A DNA stretch of 64,000 bases. It comes from Neisseria leonii. GTDB lineage: Bacteria > Pseudomonadota > Gammaproteobacteria > Burkholderiales > Neisseriaceae. The notes below the pieces were generated by a model, which saw only the letters and a list, made by a program, of their open reading frames with translations, did not search any database and had not been told where the DNA came from. Below, in pieces: positions 1 through 8,351 of the stretch. The stretch is from NCBI RefSeq assembly GCF_028776105.2, contig NZ_CP145606.1, positions 186,001 through 250,000 of the forward strand. Direction: 5' to 3'. Position numbers and translations under genes: made by a program. The first letter of the stretch is position 1; each line of letters opens with the position of its first letter.

Positions 1-1
1 T

Positions 2-832
2 GTGTGGCTGTCGGCCAAGTGGGTGGACCGTGTCACGGCCGTCTTAATCGGCGGCATGGTGCTGACGTTTTTGTGGGCGACGGGCGGGCTGCTCGGTTCG
101 GTCAAGCTGCCGGTGCTGTTCGATAGCGGTGCGGCGGCGGGAACGCAGTATTGGATTTATGCCGCTGCCGCACTGCCGGTCTGTTTGGCATCGTTCGGTT
201 TCCACGGCAATGTATCGAGTTTGTTGAAGTATTTTCAGGGCGATGCGCCCAAAGTGGCGAAGGCTTTGTGGATCGGGACGCTGATCGCGCTGGCGATTTA
301 TGTGCTGTGGCAGCTGGCGGTACACGGCAACCTGCCGCGCAATGCGTTTGCACCCGTCATCGCGGCCGACGGCGATGTGGGTGTGCTGATTGACAATCTG
401 GCGCAGTATGCCGAAGTGGGCAGCATGGGTAAAATCCTGAGCTTTTTTGCCTATATGGCGATTGCTTCTTCTTTTCTCGGCGTTTCGCTCGGTTTGTTCG
501 ATTTTCTGGCCGACAAATTCAAATTCGGCGACGATGCCGCAGGCCGCCGCCGTGCCGCAGCCCTCACGTTTCTGCCGCCTTTGGTGCTTTGTCTGATTTT
601 TCCTACCGGTTTCGTTACCGCCATCGGCTATGTCGGTCTGGCCGCCGCCGTGTGGACGGCATTGGTGCCCGCCCTGATGCTGCACCGCGCCCGTGCGCGT
701 TTCGGTGCAGGCAGCCGCTACCGCGTTTACGGCGGTACTTGGCTGGCAGTGTGGGTATTTGCGTTCGGTGTCATCAATATTGCCGCGCAATTATTGAGCC
801 GCTGGGATATGGTTCCTGTGTTTAAAGGTTAA
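2..832 (+). CDS. Aromatic amino acid permease, C-terminal part (HAAAP family)
   Basis: This is the end of an inner-membrane proton-coupled permease of the Mtr/TnaB/TyrP type, which imports tryptophan or tyrosine. The visible 276 residues hold about seven hydrophobic helices and the family hallmark ASFGFHGNVSSLLKYF in the middle of the protein. Family members are about 400 residues, so the N-terminal third lies before the window; the GTG at position 2 is only the first in-frame start-like codon and probably not the true start. It is followed six bases later by tmk on the same strand, so the two may be co-transcribed. Which aromatic amino acid is carried cannot be told from this fragment. Confidence 0.85.
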   Translation: MWLSAKWVDRVTAVLIGGMVLTFLWATGGLLGSVKLPVLFDSGAAAGTQYWIYAAAALPVCLASFGFHGNVSSLLKYFQGDAPKVAKALWIGTLIALAIYVLWQLAVHGNLPRNAFAPVIAADGDVGVLIDNLAQYAEVGSMGKILSFFAYMAIASSFLGVSLGLFDFLADKFKFGDDAAGRRRAAALTFLPPLVLCLIFPTGFVTAIGYVGLAAAVWTALVPALMLHRARARFGAGSRYRVYGGTWLAVWVFAFGVINIAAQLLSRWDMVPVFKG

Positions 833-838
833 TCGGGT

Positions 839-1486
839 ATGGCGCGCGCAAGGTTTATTACGCTGGACGGCATGGACGGTGCCGGGAAATCCACCAATCT
901 GGCGGTCATAAAAGATTGGTTTGAAGCCAACCGTCTGCCTGTTCTGTTTACCCGTGAACCGGGCGGTACGGCTTTGGGCGAGGCCTTGCGCGGGCTGCTG
1001 CTTGATCCAGCCACCCACTGCGGCCTGCGCAGCGAAACCCTGCTGATGTTCGCCGCCCGCCAGGAGCATTTGGTGCAAGTGATTCTGCCGGCGCTGCAAA
1101 AAGGCATTCATGTAGTGTCCGACCGCTTTACCGATGCCACATTTGCCTATCAGGGCGGCGGACGCGGCGTGCCGGCAGCGGACATCGAAATTTTGGAAAA
1201 CTGGGTGCAGGGCGGTTTGCGCCCCGATCTGACCCTGCTGCTTGATGTACCGACTGAAATTTCCATACAGCGTGTCGCGGCAGTCCGTGAAAAAGACCGT
1301 TTCGAGCAGGAGGAAGCCGCATTTTTCGGCCGGGTGCGCCAAGCCTATCTCGACCGCGCCGCCACCGCGCCCGATCGGTATGCCGTAATCCGCAGCGACC
1401 TGCCGCCGGAAGATGTCGGCCGACAGGTGGAGCAGGCTTTGGTACAGGCTTTTTCAGGCTGGCAGGCCGTGAAGGACAGTCTGTGA
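839..1486 (+). CDS. tmk: Thymidylate kinase
   Basis: Cytoplasmic kinase that phosphorylates dTMP to dTDP with ATP, the last specific step of dTTP synthesis. The 215-residue protein has the P-loop GMDGAGKST at residues 11-19, the TREPGGT motif at 38-44 that contacts the substrate, and a central DRF motif, all as expected for bacterial Tmk; length is normal. The start ATG lies six bases after the stop of the upstream permease. A hairpin followed by T residues at 1527-1564 closes the unit. This is the last ordinary gene before the AT-rich accessory island, so the island sits between tmk and obgE. Confidence 0.97.
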   Translation: MARARFITLDGMDGAGKSTNLAVIKDWFEANRLPVLFTREPGGTALGEALRGLLLDPATHCGLRSETLLMFAARQEHLVQVILPALQKGIHVVSDRFTDATFAYQGGGRGVPAADIEILENWVQGGLRPDLTLLLDVPTEISIQRVAAVREKDRFEQEEAAFFGRVRQAYLDRAATAPDRYAVIRSDLPPEDVGRQVEQALVQAFSGWQAVKDSL

Positions 1487-1526
1487 AAACAGTCGGAAGG
1501 CCGTCTGAAAACCGTGCCGCGATATG

Positions 1527-1564
1527 GGCAGAGGCGAACCGTAAACGGTTTTCTCTGCCTTTTG
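1527..1564 (+). terminator. Rho-independent terminator after tmk
   Basis: GGCAGAG pairs with CTCTGCC, with an inner AACCGT/ACGGTT stem, followed by TTTT. It ends the tmk transcript and marks the edge of the conserved backbone. Confidence 0.7.
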
Positions 1565-1590
1565 CTTTTCAGGGTTTTGACAGGCTTTTC

Positions 1591-2085
1591 AGCTATCACC
1601 ACCACCGCCGTTACCAAAGGCTTAAACCCTGATACAGCAATGAAAGATAGCGGCGTAGAATGGTTGGGGCAAGTGCCAGTGCATTGGGAAATAAGCCGTC
1701 TGAAATATGAAGCTACCGTTAATGACGAATAAACAATGCCGAAGAAAATTTGATTGTTTCCACAGGATTTGCCGTATTAAGACCAAAATCAGCATTGTCT
1801 CCAAAATTTTTAGGTTACTGGATACAGTCTGAAAAAATGATTGATGCGATTGTGGCTCATTCGGTTGGCGTGAGCTATCCAGCAATCAATGCGGCTGATT
1901 TGGTTAGATTGCAGATTGTCAAAATCCCCCTTACCGAACAAACCGCCATCGCCGACTATTTGGACAAACAAACCGCCCAAATAGACCGTTTATGCTACAC
2001 GGTAAACCAAACCATCAGCCGTCTGAAAGAATACCGCAATGCCCTGATTACCCAAGCGGTTACAGGAAAAATTAAAGTAAACTAG
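1591..2085 (+). pseudogene. Decayed type I restriction specificity gene (hsdS remnant)
   Basis: Two pieces of an HsdS target-recognition subunit remain. The first, about 1591-1729, reads [20 protein letters not shown], the conserved central segment that precedes the second target-recognition domain of HsdS proteins. It stops at TAA 1730-1732. The next frame continues directly from 1732 and gives the C-terminal part of the second half, including the helix LTEQTAIADYLDKQTAQIDR and the end motif ALITQAVTGKIKVN. The first half and nearly all of the second recognition domain are missing, so an internal deletion plus a frame change has destroyed the gene. DNA specificity is lost. A mixed uptake word follows at 2088-2104. 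Together with the hsdR stump at 3122 it shows a former type I locus. Confidence 0.8.
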
Positions 2086-2119
2086 GCTTTCAGGCTGCCT
2101 GAAACCAACAGGAGAAAAA

Positions 2120-3121
2120 ATGAACGATTTAATTATTTACCACACCGATGACGGCAAAAGCAAAGTATCGCTGCTGGTGCAGGACAATGAAGCGTGGCTG
2201 ACCCAAAACCAGCTCGCCGAACTTTTTGCCACCTCTGTGCCAAATATCAATATACATATCAAAAATATATTACAGGATAATGAGTTAGATGAAAATTCAG
2301 TTATTAAGGATTATTTAATAACTGCCGAAGACGGTAAGCAATACGAGGTCAAACATTACGCCTTACCGATGATTTTGGCGGTGGGGTTTCGTGTGCGTAG
2401 TCCGCGTGGCGTGCAGTTTCGCAAGTGGGCAAATTCCACCTTGCAAAGTTATTTGGAAAAAGGTTTTTTAATTGACAGCGAACGATTAAAGAATCCACAA
2501 GGACGGCTAGATTATTTTGATGAATTACTCGCCCAAATCCGTGAAATTCGTGCCAGTGAAATGCGGTTTTATCAAAAAGTGCGAGAATTATTCAGCTTAT
2601 CCAGCGATTACGACACAAGCGACAAAGCCACGCAGATGTTTTTTGCCGAAACACAAAATAAACTACTTTACGCGGTAACAAACCAAACGGCAGCAGAATT
2701 GATTATCAGCCGTGCCGATGCAGATAAACCGAATATGGGCTTAACCAGTTGGAAAGGCAGTGTGGTGCGTAAAGGCGATGTGATTATCGCCAAAAATTAT
2801 CTGCACAGCGATGAGCTGGATTCGTTAAACCGTTTGGTAACGATTTTTCTTGAAAGTGCCGAGTTAAGGGTAAAAAACAATCAAGATTTAACTCTTGCTT
2901 TTTGGCAGAAAAATGTAGATGCCTTATTGGAATTTAATAACTTTCCGGTGTTGGGTAATCGTGGCGGACGCACGCATAAACAAGCAGAGCAAATTGTCCA
3001 TCAACAATATGAACAATTCCATACTAAACGGCAAAAACTGAAACAGCAACAAGCCGATGCCGAAGATTTACGCGAATTGGAAGCATTGGAAAAAAGCCTG
3101 ACCAAACGGAGAACGCCATAA
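2120..3121 (+). CDS. RhuM-family protein
   Basis: An apparently intact 333-residue protein of the RhuM family (named after a Salmonella pathogenicity-island gene; biochemical function not established). The N-terminal part, residues about 20-110, carries the conserved stretch WLTQNQLAELFATSVPNINI, resembling a helix-turn-helix, followed by HYALPMILAVGFRVRSPRGV typical of the family. The C-terminal third is charged and probably coiled coil. RhuM genes are often found inside type I restriction-modification operons between hsdS and hsdR, exactly the position here, but both neighbours are wrecked. A ribosome site AGGAG lies just upstream of the ATG. It ends one base before the hsdR remnant. AT-rich and probably foreign. 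Confidence 0.85.
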   Translation: MNDLIIYHTDDGKSKVSLLVQDNEAWLTQNQLAELFATSVPNINIHIKNILQDNELDENSVIKDYLITAEDGKQYEVKHYALPMILAVGFRVRSPRGVQFRKWANSTLQSYLEKGFLIDSERLKNPQGRLDYFDELLAQIREIRASEMRFYQKVRELFSLSSDYDTSDKATQMFFAETQNKLLYAVTNQTAAELIISRADADKPNMGLTSWKGSVVRKGDVIIAKNYLHSDELDSLNRLVTIFLESAELRVKNNQDLTLAFWQKNVDALLEFNNFPVLGNRGGRTHKQAEQIVHQQYEQFHTKRQKLKQQQADAEDLRELEALEKSLTKRRTP

Positions 3122-3379
3122 ATGCACACCGAACAAAACTTTGAAAACGAAATTGAACACAGCTTATTAACCGAAGGTGGTTACAGCAAAGGCGACCCTA
3201 AAAGTTACGATAAACAAACCGCACTTTTTCCTGATGATGTGGCGACATTTATTCAGACCACGCAACCGAAAATTTGGGATAGATTGCAAATGCTGTTTAA
3301 AGATCAAGCCCCAAATGAGTTAATCAAAGCGTTAAATCAAGAATTGCTGATAATAAAAGTAGCGATAGTCGGATATTGA
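3122..3379 (+). pseudogene. N-terminal stump of type I restriction endonuclease (hsdR remnant)
   Basis: The first roughly 75 residues match the start of HsdR subunits (NFENEIEHSLLTEGGYSKGD then FPDDVATFIQTTQPKIWDRL). A complete HsdR is about 1,000 residues with a nuclease domain and a DEAD-type motor; none of that is present. The reading frame runs into the palindrome at 3368-3387 and stops there, so the rest of the gene was deleted with the palindrome at the break. ATG follows the RhuM stop by a single base, preserving the old operon order. No activity is expected. Confidence 0.75.
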
Positions 3380-3387
3380 TATCCGAC
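3368..3387. repeat. GTCGGAT palindrome at the hsdR break
   Basis: GTCGGATATTGATATCCGAC has 9-bp perfect arms around two bases. It belongs to a family seen elsewhere in this window. A half site AAAATCCGACA follows at about 3437-3447. The bases after it (AATCATGCAAAAAGCACTATGG) resemble those after the palindrome at 11892, suggesting the same element. Confidence 0.75.
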
Positions 3388-3468
3388 ATGGTAAAACGGT
3401 TTAATCATGCAAAAAGCACTATGGAGGTGTTAATTTAAAATCCGACATCCGTGCCAAACCTGTACCAT

Positions 3469-4326
3469 TCAGACGGCATCCACCTCCACCCTCGCACCAA
3501 TGTCTTTTAATTCAGAGAATTTCTCAACCAATCTGGGCATATCGTCAAGGCTCATCGCAAAGCCCCACAAATAGGTGATGACGGCATAAATATGCCCCGC
3601 CTGCACGCTTTTGTTGGTCAAAATCACCAAAGACGCACCAAACAGCACCGCCAATGCCACACCGATGATCAGATAGCTTACCGCCTCGCGGTTGGAGATG
3701 GCAATGCGGATTTTGGCAAGCAGATTGTAGTGCTTGACCAGCTCATTGCGTGTCGCCGTGTGTCGCTCAATGACGGCAATTTCATGCTCCAAACGGTTGT
3801 TTAATTTAAAATACAGCCTGTCGTTTTGGCGGGTATAACTGGGCATGACCGCCAAAAAGATGAGTAAAATCGCCAACGCAATCACCCCCGACCAAAACTC
3901 GATGGCAAGCAACATCACCACCGACCCCACCACCGAAAAGACAGCGGTAATCAATGTCGGCAGCTGCTCTTCAAAAAAGTCCACAAACTGCCGTGCCAGT
4001 GCCGCATGGGCAGCTGCCGACGAGGTGTTGCCTTGTTGTTTTTTGTTGGCGACCGCTTTGACCGCCAAATCGGCATAAATCCGCACAAACGCCCGTGTAT
4101 CCACCGCCCGCCGTGCCGAGCCGACCAGCCAAATGACAAGCACCATCGCCGCATAGGCAAGTGCCTGCCACAGCCTGCCTGCCATCACTGCATTGACCGC
4201 AAAACTGCCCACGAGCGGATAAAGCAAAAACAGCAGATTCTCTGCCGCCACCAAAGAAAAGGTCGCCTCAAGTTTTGACTTATGGGTGATGGCGATGTGC
4301 GTTAAAGTTTGTACTGCATTTGCCAT
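3469..4326 (-). CDS. ABC-type six-transmembrane protein without ATPase domain
   Basis: A 285-residue inner-membrane protein with about six hydrophobic helices, matching the stand-alone ABC exporter membrane domain family (ABC_membrane_3 type). Full ABC half-exporters carry a nucleotide-binding domain after residue 300; here the protein stops and no Walker A, signature or Walker B motif is present in it or in neighbours, so if it transports anything it needs an ATPase encoded elsewhere. It starts three bases after the MarR gene ends, so the two form an operon read leftward. The stop codon TGA lies inside an ATGCCGTCTGAA uptake sequence. Substrate unknown. Confidence 0.75.
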   Translation of the reverse strand: MANAVQTLTHIAITHKSKLEATFSLVAAENLLFLLYPLVGSFAVNAVMAGRLWQALAYAAMVLVIWLVGSARRAVDTRAFVRIYADLAVKAVANKKQQGNTSSAAAHAALARQFVDFFEEQLPTLITAVFSVVGSVVMLLAIEFWSGVIALAILLIFLAVMPSYTRQNDRLYFKLNNRLEHEIAVIERHTATRNELVKHYNLLAKIRIAISNREAVSYLIIGVALAVLFGASLVILTNKSVQAGHIYAVITYLWGFAMSLDDMPRLVEKFSELKDIGARVEVDAV

Positions 4327-4329
4327 GGT

Positions 4330-4818
4330 TTATTTTCCATCGGTTGGGTTTTGATTTGGATTTTGGGTATCAGGCTGTGTGCCGTGCTGTGCCAAAGTGT
4401 CTGCCAAAATACGGCTTAGGGCATCAAATTCACTCAACAAAACAGCAATCCTATCCCTGCCGAATGTGTCAATGCTTCGCTCTTCCAATGCCAAAAGCGG
4501 CACAACAATCCGCTCGGCAAATGCCGCCCCCTTGTCGGTAAACGACATGATTTTTTCACGCTTATCGCTGCCTGTGCTGGCAAGCAAAATGCCGTCTGCC
4601 TCAAACCGCTTGCACAGCGTATGCACCGTCTGCTTGGCAAGCTGGCATTTGTCGCTGATGTGCTTTTGTGTGCAGTCGCCGTCCACCCACAGCGTATACA
4701 AAATCGCCAGCTCATTGCCACCAATGCCGCAGCGTTTGGCAAATTCATCATAACTTGCCAGCATTTGCGTGCAAATATCACCAATCTTATCAAGCGGATT
4801 TTGGCGTAAGTTTGTCAT
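4330..4818 (-). CDS. MarR-family transcriptional regulator
   Basis: A 162-residue winged-helix repressor. The helix-turn-helix region CQLAKQTVHTLCKRFEADGI (about 60-80) and the wing containing SGSDKREKIMSFTDKG are typical MarR features. The C-terminal tail is rich in Q, N, P and T. It lies directly upstream of the six-TM membrane protein and is probably its regulator. A perfect 14-bp inverted repeat at 4826-4869 lies just before the start codon and is the likely self-operator. The inducing ligand is unknown. Confidence 0.85.
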   Translation of the reverse strand: MTNLRQNPLDKIGDICTQMLASYDEFAKRCGIGGNELAILYTLWVDGDCTQKHISDKCQLAKQTVHTLCKRFEADGILLASTGSDKREKIMSFTDKGAAFAERIVVPLLALEERSIDTFGRDRIAVLLSEFDALSRILADTLAQHGTQPDTQNPNQNPTDGK

Positions 4819-4825
4819 AAAAATA

Positions 4826-4869
4826 GTCCTAAAATTGACGAATTACGGTATTTTAGTCAATTTTAGGAC
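4826..4869. promoter_or_regulatory. Inverted repeat, likely MarR operator
   Basis: GTCCTAAAATTGAC at 4826-4839 is repeated exactly in inverted form at 4856-4869 with 16 bases between. It starts eight bases before the MarR start codon and covers the expected promoter, as in autoregulated marR-type operons. Confidence 0.65.
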
Positions 4870-4914
4870 GAATTGCAAGTAAATGTTTTAACATCATGGC
4901 TGGGTTTTTATTAA

Positions 4915-4951
4915 GCAGCCTGAAAATTATCTGCAAGGTTTTTCAGGCTGC
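4915..4951. terminator. Inverted pair of GCAGCCTGAA uptake words
   Basis: GCAGCCTGAAAA faces TTTTCAGGCTGC. The word AGGCAGCCTGAA is the Kingella dialect, not the one used in the rest of the window. It follows the stop of the leftward lipoprotein gene and may act as its terminator. Confidence 0.55.
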
Positions 4952-4958
4952 CTTTGGT

Positions 4959-6044
4959 TTATTTTGTTTCAAAATACGCCAATCTATCACGGTAAAATGA
5001 GCCTAAATAATAGATTTTTCCCACTGGCAGTACGGTAGAAACACCACTAAATACTTGATTGTATTTGCCTTGATACAGCGGTTTGACTGCCAAATTATCA
5101 GGGTTGATTTCGGTGATGTGAAAATCTTTTAGACAGTCAGCAGTCATTGTTTTGCCGCAATTTTTTGTCTGTGATCCTGCGGTGATTAACACATTACCGT
5201 TCCAATGCAAATTATCAAACACACCATAATCCAGTGTCGTGGTGGCGACAATTTGGGTGGGGTTGCTGTTGGTTAATTTACTGAGATTTTTCATATGGGC
5301 GACATAGATAAATTGCCCGTCTTTGGATAATTCAATGCCGTTATTGCCATTAAATTCAGAGCCTTGCAATTTTTCAAATTGGCGAGTTTTGGGTGTCCAA
5401 CGGTAAACCGCCCCTGTGATTTTGCCTGCAAACATCTCATCAAGGCTGTTTTGCGGGTGCATCATCACGGTAACAAAAATTGAGCCGTCCGCCCCTGATA
5501 CCACCGCATTACCTGCAACATCATTCGGCATACGCACATTGCCCAGCCAAGTTAAAGTTGGCGTGGCGGTATTGGCATTAACCTCAAAAATCTCAATGGT
5601 TTCACGCGTAATTTTGCCATCTTTACCGTTGTGATTGACCACATAAAGTAACGATTTACCGCCGCCGATTTCACGAATACTGATACCGTGTGCCTGCATT
5701 TCATCAGGCAATGGCTGTGGTTGGCTGTCAGGATATTGGCTTGATGGGGAAGCTGCTTTGGGGGCAAACCAACGCTGGGCGATTTTGCTTTGGCTGTCAA
5801 TCAAATGTAAACCACTTTTTTCTGCCATACCACTGGCGATAAGCCATTTGCTGTTTGGGATTTGCACCAAGTCCTCGCCTGCTTGCACCCCTGTGATGTA
5901 TCGCAGATTTTCTACCGATTTGGCACTGTCAATCGTAGCCGATTGCATCGTGTGCGTTAAATCAAGCTGACTGACAGGCGTACAAGCCACGCCAATCAAG
6001 CCAAGCATTGCTACGAGCAAACTGCGTTTGAATAATGTGTTCAT
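4959..6044 (-). CDS. Lipoprotein with predicted beta-propeller fold
   Basis: A 361-residue secreted protein. The N-terminus is a lipoprotein signal, with a basic start, a hydrophobic core and the lipobox IGVAC giving a lipidated cysteine near residue 21. The remainder has repeated strand-turn segments such as GKSLLYVVNHNG, GADGSIFVTVM and DGQFIYVAHMKN, resembling SMP-30/gluconolactonase or paraoxonase-like six-bladed propellers. A paraoxonase-like lactonase is possible but I do not see a decisive metal-ligand set, so the activity is left open. Monocistronic, leftward, with a degenerate Pasteurellaceae-type uptake hairpin upstream and a Kingella-type pair downstream. Confidence 0.65.
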   Translation of the reverse strand: MNTLFKRSLLVAMLGLIGVACTPVSQLDLTHTMQSATIDSAKSVENLRYITGVQAGEDLVQIPNSKWLIASGMAEKSGLHLIDSQSKIAQRWFAPKAASPSSQYPDSQPQPLPDEMQAHGISIREIGGGKSLLYVVNHNGKDGKITRETIEIFEVNANTATPTLTWLGNVRMPNDVAGNAVVSGADGSIFVTVMMHPQNSLDEMFAGKITGAVYRWTPKTRQFEKLQGSEFNGNNGIELSKDGQFIYVAHMKNLSKLTNSNPTQIVATTTLDYGVFDNLHWNGNVLITAGSQTKNCGKTMTADCLKDFHITEINPDNLAVKPLYQGKYNQVFSGVSTVLPVGKIYYLGSFYRDRLAYFETK

Positions 6045-6143
6045 AAAATTTCCTTAATGGGTAAAAGTTGGGAAAATTTTACCCTTGCGAAAACTGAAAC
6101 TGAATGGCGAAAAGTGGAAAGATATTTTCAATTTTTGAAAGCA

Positions 6144-6186
6144 TACGGTCAGATTAGCAAAAATTTGGCGAAATCTGATTGCTTGT
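6144..6186. repeat. Degenerate ACAAGCGGT-type uptake hairpin (left of R-M pair)
   Basis: TACGGTCAGATT at about 6145-6156 faces AATCTGATTGCTTGT at 6172-6186. This is an eroded version of the hairpin at 8213-8258 and resembles the inverted uptake signal pairs of Actinobacillus-type Pasteurellaceae. Confidence 0.6.
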
Positions 6187-6214
6187 CAAGCAAAAAATAC
6201 CTAAGTTTTTGTTT

Positions 6215-7291
6215 TTATGATAAATGATTTAACAAGTTGATTAACTCATAGCCCATTGCTTTTGCTAAATTCACAGGTACAGCATTACCAATTTGCTTGT
6301 ATTGTTGCGTTATTGATCCACAGAATTCCCAATGGTCAGGGAAAGTTTGGATACGAGCATATTCACGCACGGTTAAGGGGCGGGTTTCATCTGGGTGGCA
6401 TCGTTCGGTCTGAGTTTGTGCAGGTGAGCAGGTTAAAGTTAAACATGGTTCATTCCACGATAATCGCCTTGCCATGCCTGTTTTACCCCCGCCCAAAAAA
6501 TAACTGCCTTTCATGTATGCCCTTGCCACATCGTCAGGTAAATCACGCCAACACCCCCCTTGCGGCACAAGGTCTAACACTGCTTTTTTATGCTCGGGAT
6601 AGGATTGTCCTACCGAATCTGGTACATCACAGTCGTACAATTCGCCCGCTTTTAAGGCATCGGACATCAACATCGGACGATGATAAGGTGTGGGCCAATG
6701 CCATTTTGCCTTGTCTACCAAATCATGGCGAATGCCCACAATAAAAATGCGTTCTCGTTTTTGTGGCACACGAAAATTCATTGCGTTTAAAATTTTGGGC
6801 TCAATCAGCATATAATCAAGTTCTTTTAAAGTCTCTTTGATTTTTGTTAAAGTGCGTCCCTTGTCATGATTGACCAGTCCACGCACATTTTCGCCCAAAA
6901 TTACTTTGGGGCGAACTTCATCAATTGCACGAGCAAATTGAAAAAACATTGTACCTCGAATATCATCAAACCCCTTTCCAAGTCCTGCATAGGAAAATGC
7001 CTGACACGGAAAACCGCCTGACAAAAAATCTACCTGTCCACGATAAGGGGTAAAATCCACTTCTGAAACATCACCTCCCAAGACATTCCAATTGGGGCGA
7101 TTGGCTCTTAAAGTAGCACAGGCATATTTATCCCATTCGTTTAATAAAACAGCATCAAATCCTGCCAGTTCTAACCCTAACGCTAAACCGCCTGCTCCTG
7201 CAAAAAGCTCAATACTTTTATAAGCTGAATTGGCTTGCAGTGATCTAGAATTATTTTCTAAATCATCAAAATCAAATACTAAATTTTTCAT
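6215..7291 (-). CDS. DNA (cytosine-5-)-methyltransferase
   Basis: A 358-residue C5-cytosine methyltransferase that would protect the host from its partner nuclease. The conserved motifs are in order: I (ELFAGAGGLALGLE, S-adenosylmethionine site, about 28-41), IV with the catalytic cysteine (GGFPCQAFS, about 93), VI (GENVRGL), VIII (QKRERIFIVG), IX (RPLTVREYARIQTFPD) and X (QIGNAVP). The start codon overlaps the stop of the nuclease gene by four bases (ATGA), so the two are translationally coupled with the nuclease first. If the partner is Eco47II-like, the target would be GGNCC; this is inference. The gene is AT-rich and probably came from outside. Confidence 0.93.
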   Translation of the reverse strand: MKNLVFDFDDLENNSRSLQANSAYKSIELFAGAGGLALGLELAGFDAVLLNEWDKYACATLRANRPNWNVLGGDVSEVDFTPYRGQVDFLSGGFPCQAFSYAGLGKGFDDIRGTMFFQFARAIDEVRPKVILGENVRGLVNHDKGRTLTKIKETLKELDYMLIEPKILNAMNFRVPQKRERIFIVGIRHDLVDKAKWHWPTPYHRPMLMSDALKAGELYDCDVPDSVGQSYPEHKKAVLDLVPQGGCWRDLPDDVARAYMKGSYFLGGGKTGMARRLSWNEPCLTLTCSPAQTQTERCHPDETRPLTVREYARIQTFPDHWEFCGSITQQYKQIGNAVPVNLAKAMGYELINLLNHLS

Positions 7292-8061
7292 TGAGCCGCC
7301 AACTTAAAATTACCAAAGCCTTGATAAGTCTTAAACGACATTACATAAAGTGCAGTTAAAATATGTTCTATTTTTTCTTTTTTAATATCATCAATAACTG
7401 TGTTTTGAATGATTTTTTCTTGTTCATTTCCCAAAACATCGCAAATAACTTTGGGTAAAACTTTGCATAATTGAGCAAAGGCATTTTTATTACCTGTTAC
7501 TATTTCATAAAATTTATCAATAGATACTCGACGGATTTGATTATGGCTTAATTTTTGTTTATCGACAGTGCAACTCCAAACAATATTTGGACTTTTTCTA
7601 GCAATCACTTCTACCAATAAACAAGTAGCATTAGACTCATTTAATAGTTTGTTTTGCATTTTCAAATAAGTTTTTGCTGATGATGAGCTATTCATTGTGT
7701 TGTGCTTGTTTTTCATTTCCACATAGATTTTTTGTTCATCGTTTTCAATATCAAAGCCTGTTTTTGGTACAATCCAACCATTATTTTTGCCAATAAAGTT
7801 AAAAATATTTTGATGAAAATAACCAATGTGATTGGTATTGGACTTGTCCATTTGCCGTCTAACTTCATCTTCTATAATTTGTTCTAGCGTAACATTATCA
7901 TAATTGCCGTGATACACCGCACTGTCAAAAGTTAGTTTGACAGGATCAAGCAAATTGGCATTTAATGTTTTAAAATCAATGTTAAAACGATATTTTAAAA
8001 TAGTATTTTTGGTATGTTGATACAAATCATCATCACCAATAAAATCAAGATTATAACTCAT
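7288..8061 (-). CDS. Type II restriction endonuclease, Eco47II-like
   Basis: A 257-residue protein recognised from the Eco47II family by SNTNHIGYFHQNIFNFIGKN and by YVEMKNKHNTMNSSSSAKTY, the latter containing the E-x-K element of a PD-(D/E)xK nuclease core; an upstream acidic residue lies in GFDIEN. I chose the ATG at 8061 because AGGAGA lies seven bases before it and the protein then starts MSYNLDFIGDDDLYQH as in the family; an earlier in-frame ATG at 8154 has no such site. The gene is followed immediately by its methyltransferase. Eco47II isoschizomers cut GGNCC. The sequence is very AT-rich. Confidence 0.78.
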   Translation of the reverse strand: MSYNLDFIGDDDLYQHTKNTILKYRFNIDFKTLNANLLDPVKLTFDSAVYHGNYDNVTLEQIIEDEVRRQMDKSNTNHIGYFHQNIFNFIGKNNGWIVPKTGFDIENDEQKIYVEMKNKHNTMNSSSSAKTYLKMQNKLLNESNATCLLVEVIARKSPNIVWSCTVDKQKLSHNQIRRVSIDKFYEIVTGNKNAFAQLCKVLPKVICDVLGNEQEKIIQNTVIDDIKKEKIEHILTALYVMSFKTYQGFGNFKLAAQ

Positions 8062-8212
8062 AGAATATCTCCTAAAATTTACCCACATTATCGCATTTTC
8101 TGAACCAAAAATCCATTTTGACCAATCCATGTTCATACAACAGAAAATAAACAATTTGCTTATTCTGTATTTTCAATTTATTGTACAAAAATCAACTGTT
8201 AGAAAATTAAAA

Positions 8213-8258
8213 ACAAGCGGTCAGATTAGTAAAAGTTTTGCGAAATCTGACCGCTTGT
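8213..8258. repeat. Perfect ACAAGCGGT uptake-signal hairpin (right of R-M pair)
   Basis: ACAAGCGGTCAGATT at 8213-8227 faces AATCTGACCGCTTGT at 8244-8258, a perfect 15-bp inverted repeat with a 16-base loop. ACAAGCGGT is the uptake word of the Actinobacillus pleuropneumoniae branch of Pasteurellaceae, not of Neisseria. Confidence 0.8.
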
Positions 8259-8274
8259 TAAGCCAAAAGGTAGC

Positions 8275-8299
8275 CTGAAAATCATTTTAACAAAGCCAA
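8275..8299. repeat. 25-bp direct repeat, copy 1 (left of ohr cluster)
   Basis: A 25-base stretch containing AATCATTTTAACAAAGCCAA is identical to 9902-9926. The bases immediately before it differ: here they make GGTAGCCTGAA, at the other copy AAGCCGTCTGAA, two dialects of uptake word. The two copies flank the ohr module. Confidence 0.8.
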
Positions 8300-8300
8300 A

Positions 8301-8338
8301 AAACACCGCCTGCATTTAAAATCCAAGCGGTGTTTTAT
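8301..8338 (-). terminator. Terminator after ohr
   Basis: AAACACCGC pairs with GCGGTGTTT; read on the minus strand the stem is followed by T residues. It lies just past the ohr stop codon. Confidence 0.65.
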
Positions 8339-8351
8339 TTGATTTTATCAA

